Of a DNA stretch of 64,000 nucleotides, positions 1-9,250 are shown in pieces. The notes beneath the pieces are model-generated. The model did no database searches and was not told the origin of the DNA. It was given only the letters and a program-made list of their open reading frames with translations. Positions within the stretch are counted from its first letter, which is position 1, and every line of letters starts with the position of its first letter. Origin of the DNA: Paenibacillus sp. GP183 (GTDB lineage Bacteria > Bacillota > Bacilli > Paenibacillales > NBRC-103111); assembly GCF_900104695.1 (NCBI RefSeq), contig NZ_FNSW01000001.1, forward strand, positions 4,024,001-4,088,000, read 5' to 3'. The position numbers were made by a program, and so were the translations under genes.

Positions 1-589
1 CAGTGATACCTTTAGCCTGAGCAATTTCAACCAGAGATTTGCCTGACTGTAAATCTGCTTTCAGTTGTTGTCGAGTGACACCAAGAATCTGGGATAAAGC
101 TGCTGGATCTCCGAAAGCTCCGACACGTCCTTTTTCATGGCCGTCATTTTTTTCTACATTCTCAACCTCTTTTTTTAATCGAGCCGAAAGCCCGGACTTC
201 ATCTTATCCGCTTGAGCTTGGGTGATCTTGCCCGAAGCTAATGCAGCGGCGATGGATTGATTTTCAGCATCTGTAAGCTTTTGCAGGAGAACATCCTCCG
301 TGTTCCCTTTGGCTTGTGCAATTTGAACCAAGGTTTTTCCTTGTTTGAGCTGGTCAGTAATCGCGGTTGGATCCACATTTAAAATAGTGGCCGTTTCCTT
401 AATGAGATTTTGTTCATAACCTCGTTTTCCATGGTCATTGGCAGAACTTTTGGTGTTTTGAACAACAGTAGTTCCCGTTGGAGTTGCAGCTGCGTTTGCC
501 TGAGTATTATGCAGCAGCCCGGCTCCTCCGATCAAAAATGCCGCCGCTATCGCACCTGTTAGAATTTTTTTTTCGATTGGTTTCTTCAT
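1..589 (-). CDS. Secreted repeat protein of unknown function, 3' part cut by window edge
   Basis: Open reading frame from an ATG at 587-589 running leftward without a stop to position 1, so about 196 N-terminal residues are visible and the C-terminus is missing. The start reads MKKPIEKKIL followed by a hydrophobic stretch (AAAFLIGGAGLL) and a likely signal-peptidase site near QANAAA, so the product is probably exported. The mature part holds two copies of an LxxGKxLVxIAQAKG unit (around residues 83-96 and 181-195) separated by a Lys/Glu-rich helix-like stretch. A purine-rich AAAGGTGG lies 5' of the start. Similar IAQAKG repeats occur in uncharacterised secreted Bacillales proteins (general knowledge). 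I do not know a function. Confidence 0.85.
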   Translation of the reverse strand, partial: MKKPIEKKILTGAIAAAFLIGGAGLLHNTQANAAATPTGTTVVQNTKSSANDHGKRGYEQNLIKETATILNVDPTAITDQLKQGKTLVQIAQAKGNTEDVLLQKLTDAENQSIAAALASGKITQAQADKMKSGLSARLKKEVENVEKNDGHEKGRVGAFGDPAALSQILGVTRQQLKADLQSGKSLVEIAQAKGIT

Positions 590-756
590 CGTTCTTTTCC
601 ACCTTTACCTTAGATTTTTGTTTCGTTTTACATAGGTAATTTAACCACGGTTTATGAAAGAAAGATGAAATCAACATGAGGCTAGTATAAAAATTTACTT
701 AAGATAACCTTAAAAAAAGGTTCATATGTAAAATAGTTAAAGGGGTTAATGAGCCA

Positions 757-1434
757 ATGGATAAAAATCCGGATCATAAAACAAATGAGTCCGAATTTGA
801 GATGGTCAAGCAGTCTATTCAAAGAATTCCTCGTTGGTCTTATCTGCTTGCCATCTTATTAATTGGCATTCTGTTCAGCATATTATCGGAGAATGTCACT
901 ATAGGTCCGAGCTGGATGGTTCCGTTGATAGCGTTTATTTTACTCATCCCCTTGGGTCTGGCGGTCATTAGGCGCCATCATAAATGGACGCGAATTATTG
1001 CTTTTTCCATTACAGGCTTGGTTACACTTGGATTAGTGAGCAGCGTAATATTCCTGGTATTGAATCTGTTTTCACATATGGTTTCAGCATCAATTCTGTT
1101 TCGAAATGCGTTCATACTATGGGCGGCCAATGTATTGGTTTTCAGCATGTGGTATTGGGAAATTGACCAAGGAGGGCCAGCAGCTCGTCATGTAAATAAA
1201 TTGGAACCCGTGGACTTTCTCTTCCCTCAGTTAATTTCAGATGCAAAGCTTTGGGGGGACTGGAAGCCAGGTTATTTGGATTATTTATTCTTGGCCTATA
1301 ACACAAGCACAGCATTCAGCCCTACGGACACTATGGTGATGTCAAGGCGGGCAAAACTTCTTATGATGACCCAAGGCTCCATTTCACTCGTTATTGTAGC
1401 TGTATTGGCCGCGCGTGCCATTAATATTGCCTGA
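757..1434 (+). CDS. Integral membrane protein, DUF1345-like
   Basis: 225-residue polytopic protein with about five hydrophobic segments (near residues 28-45, 53-70, 82-104, 116-132 and 207-223) and a charged N-terminus. The C-terminal stretch FSPTDTMVMSRRAKLLM followed by a last helix resembles the end of DUF1345-type membrane proteins, whose role is unknown. The start ATG follows a spaced AAAGGGGTTAATGAG. It stands alone and converges on ytaF with only 10 bases between the stop codons. The membrane location is well supported by hydropathy; the family name rests on the C-terminal motif only. Confidence 0.75.
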   Translation: MDKNPDHKTNESEFEMVKQSIQRIPRWSYLLAILLIGILFSILSENVTIGPSWMVPLIAFILLIPLGLAVIRRHHKWTRIIAFSITGLVTLGLVSSVIFLVLNLFSHMVSASILFRNAFILWAANVLVFSMWYWEIDQGGPAARHVNKLEPVDFLFPQLISDAKLWGDWKPGYLDYLFLAYNTSTAFSPTDTMVMSRRAKLLMMTQGSISLVIVAVLAARAINIA

Positions 1435-1444
1435 AAATAATTCC

Positions 1445-2083
1445 CTACATCAATGATTTTATAGCAATCAACAATAGAATAACTCCGCTAAGTACTGTAC
1501 TAAATTGACCCATCGATAAGGAACCGATACGTACGGTTGAAACCTTTCGGCCTAAAGCAACCCCCCACCAAATGGCAAGGAAGCTAAATATGGCTGCGGA
1601 CGTAGATATAGCAAATGGGGAAAGTCCAATTAATCCAGCTCCTAACCCATTTGTAAGAGCATTCATTGAAACAGCAATACCAAGTGCAATGGCTTCAAAA
1701 GATCCAATATGACCTGAATTATCGATATCGGCCTTTTCAGGGGTAGTCAAATATTCAGTTATATTAGAGTGTGATTGTGATTTAGGTTTGTTGAAATCGT
1801 CTGGAATTGGTACTCTTTTCTTTGGAAGAGTAAGTAAGATAATCCTAAAGCCTATAACAAGGAGAAAGATGGCTCCGATCAAAGTAGATAATACTCCAGG
1901 CATAATTTTTGTAAGATATTGCCCGAATAGGATTCCCGTTTCGCTGAAAATAAACGCAATCAAGGAAATAATGAGGTTAGAGAGAAGACCTACACGAATA
2001 CCGCGAATGCCATAAGAAATTCCGACTCCGAAGTTATCGATACTTGAGGAAAGGGCGAGTGCCAAAATAGTTAACCAGTACAT
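1445..2083 (-). CDS. ytaF: Sporulation membrane protein YtaF
   Basis: 212-residue membrane protein of the YtaF/MntP-like fold. It has two halves of three hydrophobic helices each, separated by a polar loop (about residues 85-125). The first helix carries ALSSSIDNFGVGISYG and the second half the matching IALGIAVSMNALTNGLGAG, the paired small-residue/Asp/Asn motif of this superfamily, which includes Mn2+ exporters. YtaF is a sporulation-linked membrane protein in Bacillus (established knowledge); its substrate is unknown. A strong AAAGGAGG lies 11 bases before the ATG. It is transcribed leftward as a single gene. No manganese riboswitch was recognised in its leader. Confidence 0.85.
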   Translation of the reverse strand: MYWLTILALALSSSIDNFGVGISYGIRGIRVGLLSNLIISLIAFIFSETGILFGQYLTKIMPGVLSTLIGAIFLLVIGFRIILLTLPKKRVPIPDDFNKPKSQSHSNITEYLTTPEKADIDNSGHIGSFEAIALGIAVSMNALTNGLGAGLIGLSPFAISTSAAIFSFLAIWWGVALGRKVSTVRIGSLSMGQFSTVLSGVILLLIAIKSLM

Positions 2084-2562
2084 AAGCTGAAGCCTCCTTT
2101 TTTACACAGCTTATGCTGATTGAGGTACGTTTGACTAAAAACTATAAATACGGCCATGATTAAGTTGAATGGACATTTCGATACTCCCTCGCCTCTATAT
2201 CAAAAACCCGCTCATTGAGCGGGTTTTTGCCTTTTATTTTACACACTATAGAGATGTTATATATTTCATTTCAGCTAAATTTACAAATTTATCTCAGAAA
2301 ATTAATTGCATGAACGTAAATCTAAGTTTTATGTTATGGAACATTACATCAAAATTGTCATTCTGAATGATTGATGCATAGTTTCCATAAATATCATTGA
2401 CGCGAACCAGTCTGTATGTTATTTTAATTAACATAATTAATTGTAGATTGTTAACAATATACATTTGTAATCTGAATGCTTAAAAAGCAGCTATTTTTCT
2501 GCTAAATGTCTTTGTATAAATTGTTGATATCCTGATTCTACTAGCAAAGGATGAGATTTTTT
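2084..2562. other. AT-rich intergenic region
   Basis: About 480 bases between divergent ytaF and the M42 peptidase gene. It holds one clear hairpin terminator at 2202-2227 and a candidate promoter facing right, TTGACG at 2397-2402 and TATTTT at 2420-2425 with a 17-base spacer. The rest is very AT-rich, with no coding signal on either strand that I would support. Confidence 0.5.
2202..2227. terminator. Bidirectional intrinsic terminator
   Basis: Inverted repeat ACCCGCTC-ATTG-AGCGGGT flanked by runs of A on the left and T on the right, so it can terminate in either direction. No gene end lies directly beside it. It may insulate the ytaF and peptidase promoters or mark a lost gene. Confidence 0.75.
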
Positions 2563-3654
2563 TTGGTCAAAGAGATGATAAGAAAATATTTTCAGGATTT
2601 GTCCGGGTTAGTTGGAGTTTCTGGCACAGAACAAGATGTGGTCAGATACTTGAAAGAATGTTTAACTCCCATTGCGGATGAGGTCAGAATTGATCATTTC
2701 GGCAATGTGATTGCTGTGAAACATGGTACGGCGCCAGGGCCAAAGCTGATGATTTCCACACACTCCGATGAAATCGGTTTTTGTGTCAAGAACATTTTTT
2801 CCAATGGATTTATCACTTTTGACAAGATTGGATATGTAGCGGATCTATTGCTTCCAGGCAGAAAGGTGTGGATAAATAGCAATAAAATTCCTGGGATCAT
2901 TGGAATAAAGCCCGGACATTTGCAAACGCCGGACGAAAAGAGACAGGTGCAGTCGATACGTGAATATTATATCGACGTAGGCGCCTCATCCAGATTGGAA
3001 GTTGAAGATATGGGGATCAAGATTGGTGATCCTATCGTGTTTCAAAGCGATTTTATGGAAATGCATAATCCGGATCTGATATCTACGAAATCGGTCGATA
3101 ATCGAATTCATTGTGCAGTGTTGATCGCATTATTTCATCAGCTTCAAGAAATGGATTTTGCAGGGACCTTGTATGGGGTGGTCACCGTTCGAGAGGAAGT
3201 GGAGCAGCATGGCGCACTCATAGTGGGTAATTCCATTGTACCGGATTATGCCATTGTACTGGATACAATTCCCGCTGGCGATACGCCGGAAATTGATACT
3301 GAGAAAGTGCTCCCGGTTTATTTAGGTAAAGGTCCCGCATGTCCGATTGCGGATGGTGTTCCCGGATTTGGCTTTACGTTCATCCATCCGCGGGTGAGGG
3401 AAATGATCGAAGAGCAGGCGAAAAAAGCCGATGTTCCTTTGCAGCTTTTGACATTTATCGGGGATTCTTATATGACTGATGCGTCGAAGTTGGTTGCCAG
3501 CGGCAAAGGGATTCCACTCGGAGTTTTAACTACTCCTCGAAGGTATTCACATTCACCGGTTGAGCTAGTTAATCTTAATGATGTTGTTGGCACGCTGAAG
3601 ATTGTTAAAGGAATTGTTTTGGATAACGGCAAGAAGGAATTGAATTTTATTTAA
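2563..3654 (+). CDS. M42 family metallo-aminopeptidase
   Basis: Di-metal aminopeptidase of family M42 (the FrvX/YsdC/glutamyl-aminopeptidase group), cytosolic, cutting N-terminal residues from short peptides. Metal-ligand blocks are in the expected order: THSDEIGF, SVDNRIHC, VREEVEQHGA, VLDTIPAGDTP and RRYSHSPVE. The start is uncertain. A TTG at 2563 has AAAGGATGAG at a good distance, whereas the ATG at 2551 sits directly on that site and the ATG at 2575 is also in frame. The length of about 363 residues fits the family. It lies 41 bases upstream of the binding-protein gene and probably opens the transport/catabolic block, consistent with digesting imported peptides. Confidence 0.85.
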   Translation: MVKEMIRKYFQDLSGLVGVSGTEQDVVRYLKECLTPIADEVRIDHFGNVIAVKHGTAPGPKLMISTHSDEIGFCVKNIFSNGFITFDKIGYVADLLLPGRKVWINSNKIPGIIGIKPGHLQTPDEKRQVQSIREYYIDVGASSRLEVEDMGIKIGDPIVFQSDFMEMHNPDLISTKSVDNRIHCAVLIALFHQLQEMDFAGTLYGVVTVREEVEQHGALIVGNSIVPDYAIVLDTIPAGDTPEIDTEKVLPVYLGKGPACPIADGVPGFGFTFIHPRVREMIEEQAKKADVPLQLLTFIGDSYMTDASKLVASGKGIPLGVLTTPRRYSHSPVELVNLNDVVGTLKIVKGIVLDNGKKELNFI

Positions 3655-3695
3655 AACATGGTTCCGACAAAATAAAGAGGGGAAATGAAACCAAC

Positions 3696-5267
3696 ATGAA
3701 AAACAAATTTTGGACAACTCTACTAATAACTTCACTAGTTTTAGCTTTAATCGGATGTACTTCGAAAAGTGCCGATACTACCGCGACTACGACTACGACA
3801 CCTAAATCAGGCGGTACGTTAAAATTCGCTTATAATGTACAGCCGACAACACTCGATCCGCAAATAACAACAGCTATAGCCACGAGAGACATTTCAAGAA
3901 ACATGTTCGAAACGCTTGTGACATTAGACTCCAAATATAAAGTTGTTCCTATGTTGGCAGAGTCCTTTGAAGCAAGTTCAGACGGTAAAACAATCACGTT
4001 CAAATTAAGAAAAGGGGTTAAATTCCATAATGGCAAGGAAATGAAAGCGGAAGATGTTGTTGCGTCCATGCTTAGATGGCAGCAAGGCCCTGTTGCAAAG
4101 GCGAACTTCGGCAGCTCCACTTGGGAAGCAACAGACGAGTATACAGTTGTCCTGCATCCCGAAAAACCTTCATTTTTGAACTTGATCGATTTGGCCTCAA
4201 CGGATCAGTTCGCGGCAATTATGCCCAAAGAAACAATCGCTGCCGCCGATGCTACCGGAGTTAAGGAATATATCGGAACCGGTCCATTTCAATTTGTAGA
4301 ATGGAAGCAAAATCAGTATGTTCATTTCAAGAAATTTGCGGGTTATTCGGCTGTATCTTCCCCGGCAGACGGCCTTGCAGGGAAAAAAGTAGCATTGGTG
4401 GACGATCTGTACTTCAATATCGTCACAGACAGCTCGACTCGCGTGAACGGAATCATAGGCGGAGAGTACGATTTGGCCAATGCTGTGCCGTATGATGCGG
4501 CAGCTCAAGTGAAAAATGCGCCCGGCGTTAGTACTATCGTTTATCCGATGGGGATCCACATCATTGTTTTTAATAAACAACAAGGATTGTTCAAGGATGT
4601 AAAGGCTCGTCAAGCGGTAAACCTGGCATTGAATGAAAAAGAGCTGCTGACCGCCGCTTTTTCCAGCAGCGAATTCTATGACTATGGAAACTCCTTTTTC
4701 CCTCCTACCCAAGCGAATTGGTATACGGATATGGGCAAAGAAAATTATGATCATCAAGATCTGGAAAAAGCTAAGCAATTGCTGAAGGAAGCGGGATACA
4801 ACGGCGAACCCATTACGATTATAACCAATCGTGATTATATAGAGCATTATAATACCGCTGTTAACTTGCAGCAGCAGCTGAGTAAAATCGGCATGAATAT
4901 CAAGCTGGAAGTGATGGATTTTACTACCCAGCTGGATCGTCGAAACAAACCGGATCAATATAATATGTTTGTCTCCGGCCAGGGAACTTTTATTTCACCG
5001 TTCCAATTCCCTTTCCTGGATTCCAAATCAAAATGGGCCGGCTGGACTAACAATCCGGAAATTGACAAGCTTTTGGCTGAAATTAAGTCACAACCTACTC
5101 AAGCGAAAGCGACAGAATCGTTTGTGAAATTGCAAAAGTTGGTTTGGGAGGATTTACCGGTTATCAATACCGGGACCTATAAGCAAATCAAAGCGGTCTC
5201 CAAGAAAGTGAAAGGCTTCCAAGAGTTTATCGGACCGGTTCTTTGGAATACAAGCATCGAGAATTAA
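3696..5267 (+). CDS. ABC transporter substrate-binding lipoprotein (family 5, dipeptide/oligopeptide type)
   Basis: 523-residue extracytoplasmic solute-binding protein. The N-terminus is a lipoprotein signal (hydrophobic 7-19, then LIGC with Cys21 as lipidation site) followed by a Thr-rich linker. The body shows family-5 hallmarks: GGTLKFAYN, TLDPQ, FKLRKGVKFHNGKEMKAEDVV and GTGPFQFVEWK. It captures the ligand outside the cell for the permease pair that follows. Family-5 proteins bind peptides but also nickel, glutathione or opines, so the ligand is open. RBS GAGGGGAAATG. A long perfect hairpin separates it from the permease gene, which usually allows more binding protein than permease to be made. 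Confidence 0.92.
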   Translation: MKNKFWTTLLITSLVLALIGCTSKSADTTATTTTTPKSGGTLKFAYNVQPTTLDPQITTAIATRDISRNMFETLVTLDSKYKVVPMLAESFEASSDGKTITFKLRKGVKFHNGKEMKAEDVVASMLRWQQGPVAKANFGSSTWEATDEYTVVLHPEKPSFLNLIDLASTDQFAAIMPKETIAAADATGVKEYIGTGPFQFVEWKQNQYVHFKKFAGYSAVSSPADGLAGKKVALVDDLYFNIVTDSSTRVNGIIGGEYDLANAVPYDAAAQVKNAPGVSTIVYPMGIHIIVFNKQQGLFKDVKARQAVNLALNEKELLTAAFSSSEFYDYGNSFFPPTQANWYTDMGKENYDHQDLEKAKQLLKEAGYNGEPITIITNRDYIEHYNTAVNLQQQLSKIGMNIKLEVMDFTTQLDRRNKPDQYNMFVSGQGTFISPFQFPFLDSKSKWAGWTNNPEIDKLLAEIKSQPTQAKATESFVKLQKLVWEDLPVINTGTYKQIKAVSKKVKGFQEFIGPVLWNTSIEN

Positions 5268-5289
5268 ACGAAGTCCATCCGTATTATTT

Positions 5290-5323
5290 CAGCCTGCATG
5301 CTGCTTAAGCAGCATGCAGGCTG
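5290..5323. repeat. Perfect 17-bp inverted repeat between binding-protein and permease genes
   Basis: The arms are exact reverse complements of 17 bases each (CAGCCTGCATGCTGCTT and its complement) with no loop bases left over. There is no T-run after it, so it is more likely a partial terminator or 3' mRNA stabiliser that gives stoichiometric excess of the binding protein than a full terminator. Confidence 0.8.
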
Positions 5324-5349
5324 GCCATTTATAGAGAGGGGATTAATTC

Positions 5350-6306
5350 ATGAAGGCTTACATTTTACAGCGAATTTTATCTTTAATCCCTGTATTATTA
5401 ACTGTTGCCTTTGTCGTGTTTTTTATTATACATTTAACGCCCGGCGATCCGGCGGCTGTCATTCTTGGCTCTGATGCAAATCCTGGAGATATAGAAAAGC
5501 TGCGCGAGAAGCTCGGATTGAATCTTCCCTTATATGAACAGTTTTTTGTCTGGTTCATAGGTCTCTTCAGAGGGGATCTTGGGACGTCTGTATTTATCAA
5601 ACAACCCGTGCTGAAGATCTTTATGGATCACTTGGGTCCAACCCTGTCTTTATCTATACTGGCACAAGGAATTTCCATCTTGATCGCAATCCCCATGGGG
5701 ATTATAGCGGCCAAGAAGAGAGGGACCATCGTTGACCAATCGATCATGGTTTTTTCCTTGCTCGGAATCGCCATCCCCAGTTTCCTGTTAGCCTTGTTAT
5801 TCGCTATGCTCTTTGCCGTAAAATTGCATTGGTTTCCTGTTGCAGGATATAAACCGTTAAACGCTGGATTAGTGAATCACTTGAAATATTTAATTTTACC
5901 AGCCGTATCATTGGGCTTAATCCAGTCAGCGATTATTGCAAGGATGACCAGAGCGTCGATGCTGGATATTTTAAACTTGAATTATATCAAAACGGCCCGT
6001 GCAAAAGGTGTCAAAGAGATCCTCATTACTTATAAACACGCCCTGAGAAATGCATTTATTCCGATTCTAACCGTACTTGGCCAAACTTTTGGGATGCTTG
6101 TCGCCGGATCGATCATTACTGAGACTATATTCAACATCCCCGGATTGGGTCAGCTTATCATTACCTCGATAACTCAACGCGACTATCAAGTTTTGCAAGG
6201 CACTGTGCTATTAATTGCTCTAGCTTATGTGCTGATTAACTTGATCGTGGATTTACTATACGGCGTTGTAGATCCCAGGGTGCGGGTCTCGTCAAAAAGG
6301 GGCTAA
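5350..6306 (+). CDS. ABC transporter permease, DppB/OppB type
   Basis: 318-residue inner-membrane permease with six predicted helices. The N-terminal helix ends in IHLTPGDPA, typical of DppB/OppB. The cytoplasmic ATPase-contact (EAA) loop reads KTARAKGVKEILITYKHALRN near residues 213-233. The C-terminus ends in VDPRVR, the usual close of this subfamily. RBS GAGAGGGG. The next permease starts two bases after its stop, indicating tight co-transcription with the neighbouring dpp-like genes. Confidence 0.92.
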   Translation: MKAYILQRILSLIPVLLTVAFVVFFIIHLTPGDPAAVILGSDANPGDIEKLREKLGLNLPLYEQFFVWFIGLFRGDLGTSVFIKQPVLKIFMDHLGPTLSLSILAQGISILIAIPMGIIAAKKRGTIVDQSIMVFSLLGIAIPSFLLALLFAMLFAVKLHWFPVAGYKPLNAGLVNHLKYLILPAVSLGLIQSAIIARMTRASMLDILNLNYIKTARAKGVKEILITYKHALRNAFIPILTVLGQTFGMLVAGSIITETIFNIPGLGQLIITSITQRDYQVLQGTVLLIALAYVLINLIVDLLYGVVDPRVRVSSKRG

Positions 6307-6307
6307 G

Positions 6308-7216
6308 ATGATGAAAAACAGTTCAATTGAAGGAAGATTGCATTCTTTGCAAGCGAAAAATCAATTTCAAAAAGAGCGGAGATCCTTGCTCTTCCGCCGG
6401 TATCTGTCAAATAGATCAGTCGTTATCGGCAGTGTTATTATTTTGCTGCTTGTCCTGATATCCGTATTTGCGGTCTTTATTGCCAAATATGCGCCGGATC
6501 AAATGGAAGTGGTCAATCGTCTGAAGCCTCCAAGTCCGGCACATTATTTTGGAACCGATAATTTTGGAAGAGATTTATTCAGCCGAATTATTTATGGAAC
6601 GAGAGTATCCATGATAGTCGGTTTATCGGTTGCGCTGATCACGATGATCACAGGAACCGTAATAGGTCTATATTCCGCTTACTACAGGATTTTGGATCAT
6701 ATTCTCATGAGAATCTGTGACGGATTGATGGCGTTCCCTGCCATCCTGTTAGCCATAGCTCTGATGGCAGCTCTTAGGCCAAGCCTGTGGAATGTAATTT
6801 TGTCGTTATCTATCGTCAATACGCCAACAGTTGCTCGTACCGTTCGTTCTGCGGCGATGGTTGTTAAAGAACAAACGTATATCGAAGCATTAAAATCACA
6901 AGGCGCAGGATCATTGCGGATTATATGGAAGCATGTTGCTCCCAATACGATGTCACCTCTAATTGTGCAAGTTACCTATGTTTTCGGTGTCTCCATATTC
7001 ATTGAAGCGGCCCTCAGTTTTCTCGGGGCGGGAATTCCTGCGCCGGCGCCAAGCTTAGGAAACATATTATTAGATGGGAAAATTGTCATCTACTCGGCCT
7101 GGTGGATGACCGTTTTTCCGAGTATATTTATTATTTTCGCCGTATTAGGATTAAACCTCTTCGGCGACGGTCTTCGGGACTTGCTGGATCCGCATACCAA
7201 CAAAGCCAAAAAATAA
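6308..7216 (+). CDS. ABC transporter permease, DppC/OppC type
   Basis: 302-residue second permease with a cytoplasmic N-terminus, a first helix near residues 38-60, the HYFGTDNFGRDLFSRI signature after it and five further helices. The EAA-type loop reads IEALKSQGAGSLRIIWKHV. It ends with LGLNLFGDGLRDLLDPH, the standard DppC tail. RBS AAAGGGG overlaps the end of the preceding permease gene. It pairs with that permease to form the membrane channel. Confidence 0.92.
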   Translation: MMKNSSIEGRLHSLQAKNQFQKERRSLLFRRYLSNRSVVIGSVIILLLVLISVFAVFIAKYAPDQMEVVNRLKPPSPAHYFGTDNFGRDLFSRIIYGTRVSMIVGLSVALITMITGTVIGLYSAYYRILDHILMRICDGLMAFPAILLAIALMAALRPSLWNVILSLSIVNTPTVARTVRSAAMVVKEQTYIEALKSQGAGSLRIIWKHVAPNTMSPLIVQVTYVFGVSIFIEAALSFLGAGIPAPAPSLGNILLDGKIVIYSAWWMTVFPSIFIIFAVLGLNLFGDGLRDLLDPHTNKAKK

Positions 7217-7245
7217 CCGGGACACGCCATCGGAAGGGGAATAAT

Positions 7246-8238
7246 ATGCCAAAAGAATGCTTATTAGAGGTCAAAGACCTGAAAACGACGTTCTCGACGG
7301 AAATGGGACCCGTCACCGCGGTCAATGGCGTTTCATTCAAAGTTTATGCCGGGGAGACTTTGGGAGTCGTAGGAGAGTCGGGTTGCGGAAAAAGCGTAAC
7401 CTCCGAATCCATTCTACAGTTGTTGAACGACAAGACAACGAAATACGAAGGGGAAATCCTGTACAAGGGACACAATTTGTTTTCCTTATCGAACGAGGAA
7501 ATGAGAAATATCCGGGGTAATGAGATTTCGATGATTTTTCAAGATCCGATGTCTTCGCTTAATCCGGTATACACAATCGGAGAGCAGATTGCTGAATCCA
7601 TCATCACTCATCAGAATCTCGGCAAGAAGGAAGCTCATCTCCAAGCGGTAGAAATGCTGCGGCTGACAGGGATCCCTTCGCCTGAAAAAAGAGTGAACGA
7701 ATATCCCCATGAGCTGTCCGGCGGCATGAGACAGAGGGTTATGATAGCCATGGCGCTCGCCTGCAGGCCGAAGCTCTTAATCGCCGATGAACCGACAACC
7801 GCATTGGATGTAACGATACAAGCCCAGATCCTTGATCTGATTCAAGACCTGAAAAAAGAATTGAATATGGGTGTTATTTTAATTACGCATGATCTGGGAG
7901 TCGTTGCTGAAGTCTGCACTCGTGTGGTGGTCATGTATTTGGGTCAAGTGATTGAAGAGGCTGAAGTAAACGATTTATTTACCACACCTCTGCATCCTTA
8001 TACCAAAGGATTGCTGCAATCGATTCCTCAGTTGGATGGAGACCGCTCCAAAAAGCTGTCCGTAATCCAGGGAATGGTGCCTTCTTTGAACAATATTCCG
8101 CAAGGATGCCGTTTTGCGCCGAGGTGTTCCTACGCCACCGAGATTTGTGAGCAAACTCCTCCAGAAATTCAAGACGACGGAAAAGGTCACAGCGTAAGAT
8201 GCTGGCACTATAAATCGATCTTACAAGAGGAGGTTTAA
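7246..8238 (+). CDS. Dipeptide/oligopeptide ABC transporter ATP-binding protein, DppD/OppD type
   Basis: 330-residue ATPase. Walker [10 protein letters not shown]-loop MIFQDPMSSLNPV, signature LSGGMRQRV, Walker B LLIADEP and H-loop ITHD are all intact. The C-terminal oligopeptide/dipeptide extension includes the clustered Cys region CRFAPRCSYATEIC, which in this subfamily can ligate an Fe-S cluster. I chose ATG 7246, preceded by GGAAGGGG, rather than an in-frame start inside the upstream permease. Two bases separate its stop from the next start. Confidence 0.92.
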   Translation: MPKECLLEVKDLKTTFSTEMGPVTAVNGVSFKVYAGETLGVVGESGCGKSVTSESILQLLNDKTTKYEGEILYKGHNLFSLSNEEMRNIRGNEISMIFQDPMSSLNPVYTIGEQIAESIITHQNLGKKEAHLQAVEMLRLTGIPSPEKRVNEYPHELSGGMRQRVMIAMALACRPKLLIADEPTTALDVTIQAQILDLIQDLKKELNMGVILITHDLGVVAEVCTRVVVMYLGQVIEEAEVNDLFTTPLHPYTKGLLQSIPQLDGDRSKKLSVIQGMVPSLNNIPQGCRFAPRCSYATEICEQTPPEIQDDGKGHSVRCWHYKSILQEEV

Positions 8239-8240
8239 CT

Positions 8241-9224
8241 ATGCTGCAACCGTCAACAGAGGGCAACACTCCTCTTCTTACAGTCAAAAATTTAAAAAAG
8301 TACTTTCCCATTTCGACGCCGCTCGGACAAGTAAAAGGATATGTGAAAGCGGTCAATAACGTGGAATTTACTTTGCGGGAAAGAGAAACCATGGGATTGG
8401 TCGGCGAGTCCGGTTGCGGCAAAAGTACGACGGGAAGAACAATTATCCGATTGACGGAACCCACCGAAGGACAAGCGATTTACAGGGATAAGGATTTGTT
8501 TAAGTTAAAGGGACAAGAGCTTCAGCAGATGAGAAAAGAATTGCAGATGGTTTTTCAGGATCCGCATTCCTCTTTGGATCCCAAACAATGCATCGGTCAT
8601 GCCATTGAAGAACCCATGCAGATTCACAATATGGGGACGAAAAGAGAACGTATGGAGAGAACGTTGGATTTGCTCCATAAAGTGGGACTCAGGGAGGAGC
8701 AGTATTATAGATATCCGCATGAATTTTCCGGCGGGCAACGGCAGCGGATCGGAATCGCAAGAGCGCTCGCGGTGAATCCGAAAATTGTCATCTGCGATGA
8801 GCCCGTTTCCGCCTTGGACGTATCCATCCAATCACAAGTCATTAATTTATTGCAAGAGTTGCAGGATAAATTTGATCTTTCTTATCTGTTCATCGCTCAC
8901 GATTTGAGTGTCGTCAGACATATCGCCGATCATATCGGAGTCATGTATTTGGGGAATATGGTAGAAAGGGCAGCGACTGACGAATTGTTCAAGCAGCCTT
9001 TGCATCCTTATACCCAGGCGCTGCTTTCGGCTGTTCCTATCCCGAATCCGAAGTATAAAAAAGAACGAATTATTTTGAAAGGCGATATCCCGTCGCCGCT
9101 AAATCCCCCTACAGGGTGCATATTTCATACTAGATGCCCTCATGCTATGGAACGCTGTAAAACGGAAGCTCCCATGATAAAGAATATGGGGGGTAGCCAT
9201 TTCGTTGCATGTCATTTATATTAA
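8241..9224 (+). CDS. Dipeptide/oligopeptide ABC transporter ATP-binding protein, DppF/OppF type
   Basis: 327-residue ATPase with Walker [11 protein letters not shown]-loop MVFQDPHSSLDP, signature FSGGQRQRI, Walker [12 protein letters not shown] and switch His IAHD. The C-terminal region CIFHTRCPHAMERC is typical of DppF/OppF. It completes a five-gene import system (binding protein, two permeases, two ATPases). RBS AAGAGGAGG overlaps the end of the partner ATPase gene, suggesting coupled translation. Confidence 0.92.
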   Translation: MLQPSTEGNTPLLTVKNLKKYFPISTPLGQVKGYVKAVNNVEFTLRERETMGLVGESGCGKSTTGRTIIRLTEPTEGQAIYRDKDLFKLKGQELQQMRKELQMVFQDPHSSLDPKQCIGHAIEEPMQIHNMGTKRERMERTLDLLHKVGLREEQYYRYPHEFSGGQRQRIGIARALAVNPKIVICDEPVSALDVSIQSQVINLLQELQDKFDLSYLFIAHDLSVVRHIADHIGVMYLGNMVERAATDELFKQPLHPYTQALLSAVPIPNPKYKKERIILKGDIPSPLNPPTGCIFHTRCPHAMERCKTEAPMIKNMGGSHFVACHLY

Positions 9225-9250
9225 CAATAAATGGATGAAATGAATGGAGG

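Noticed and set aside
2084-2200. Possible manganese (yybP-ykoY) riboswitch before ytaF, suggested by its MntP-like fold
   Set aside because: The conserved yybP-ykoY loops were not found on the minus strand of the leader.
4197-4958. Open frame of 253 codons on the minus strand inside the first binding-protein gene
   Set aside because: It is antisense to a clear family-5 binding protein, has no ribosome site and its product looks like no protein.
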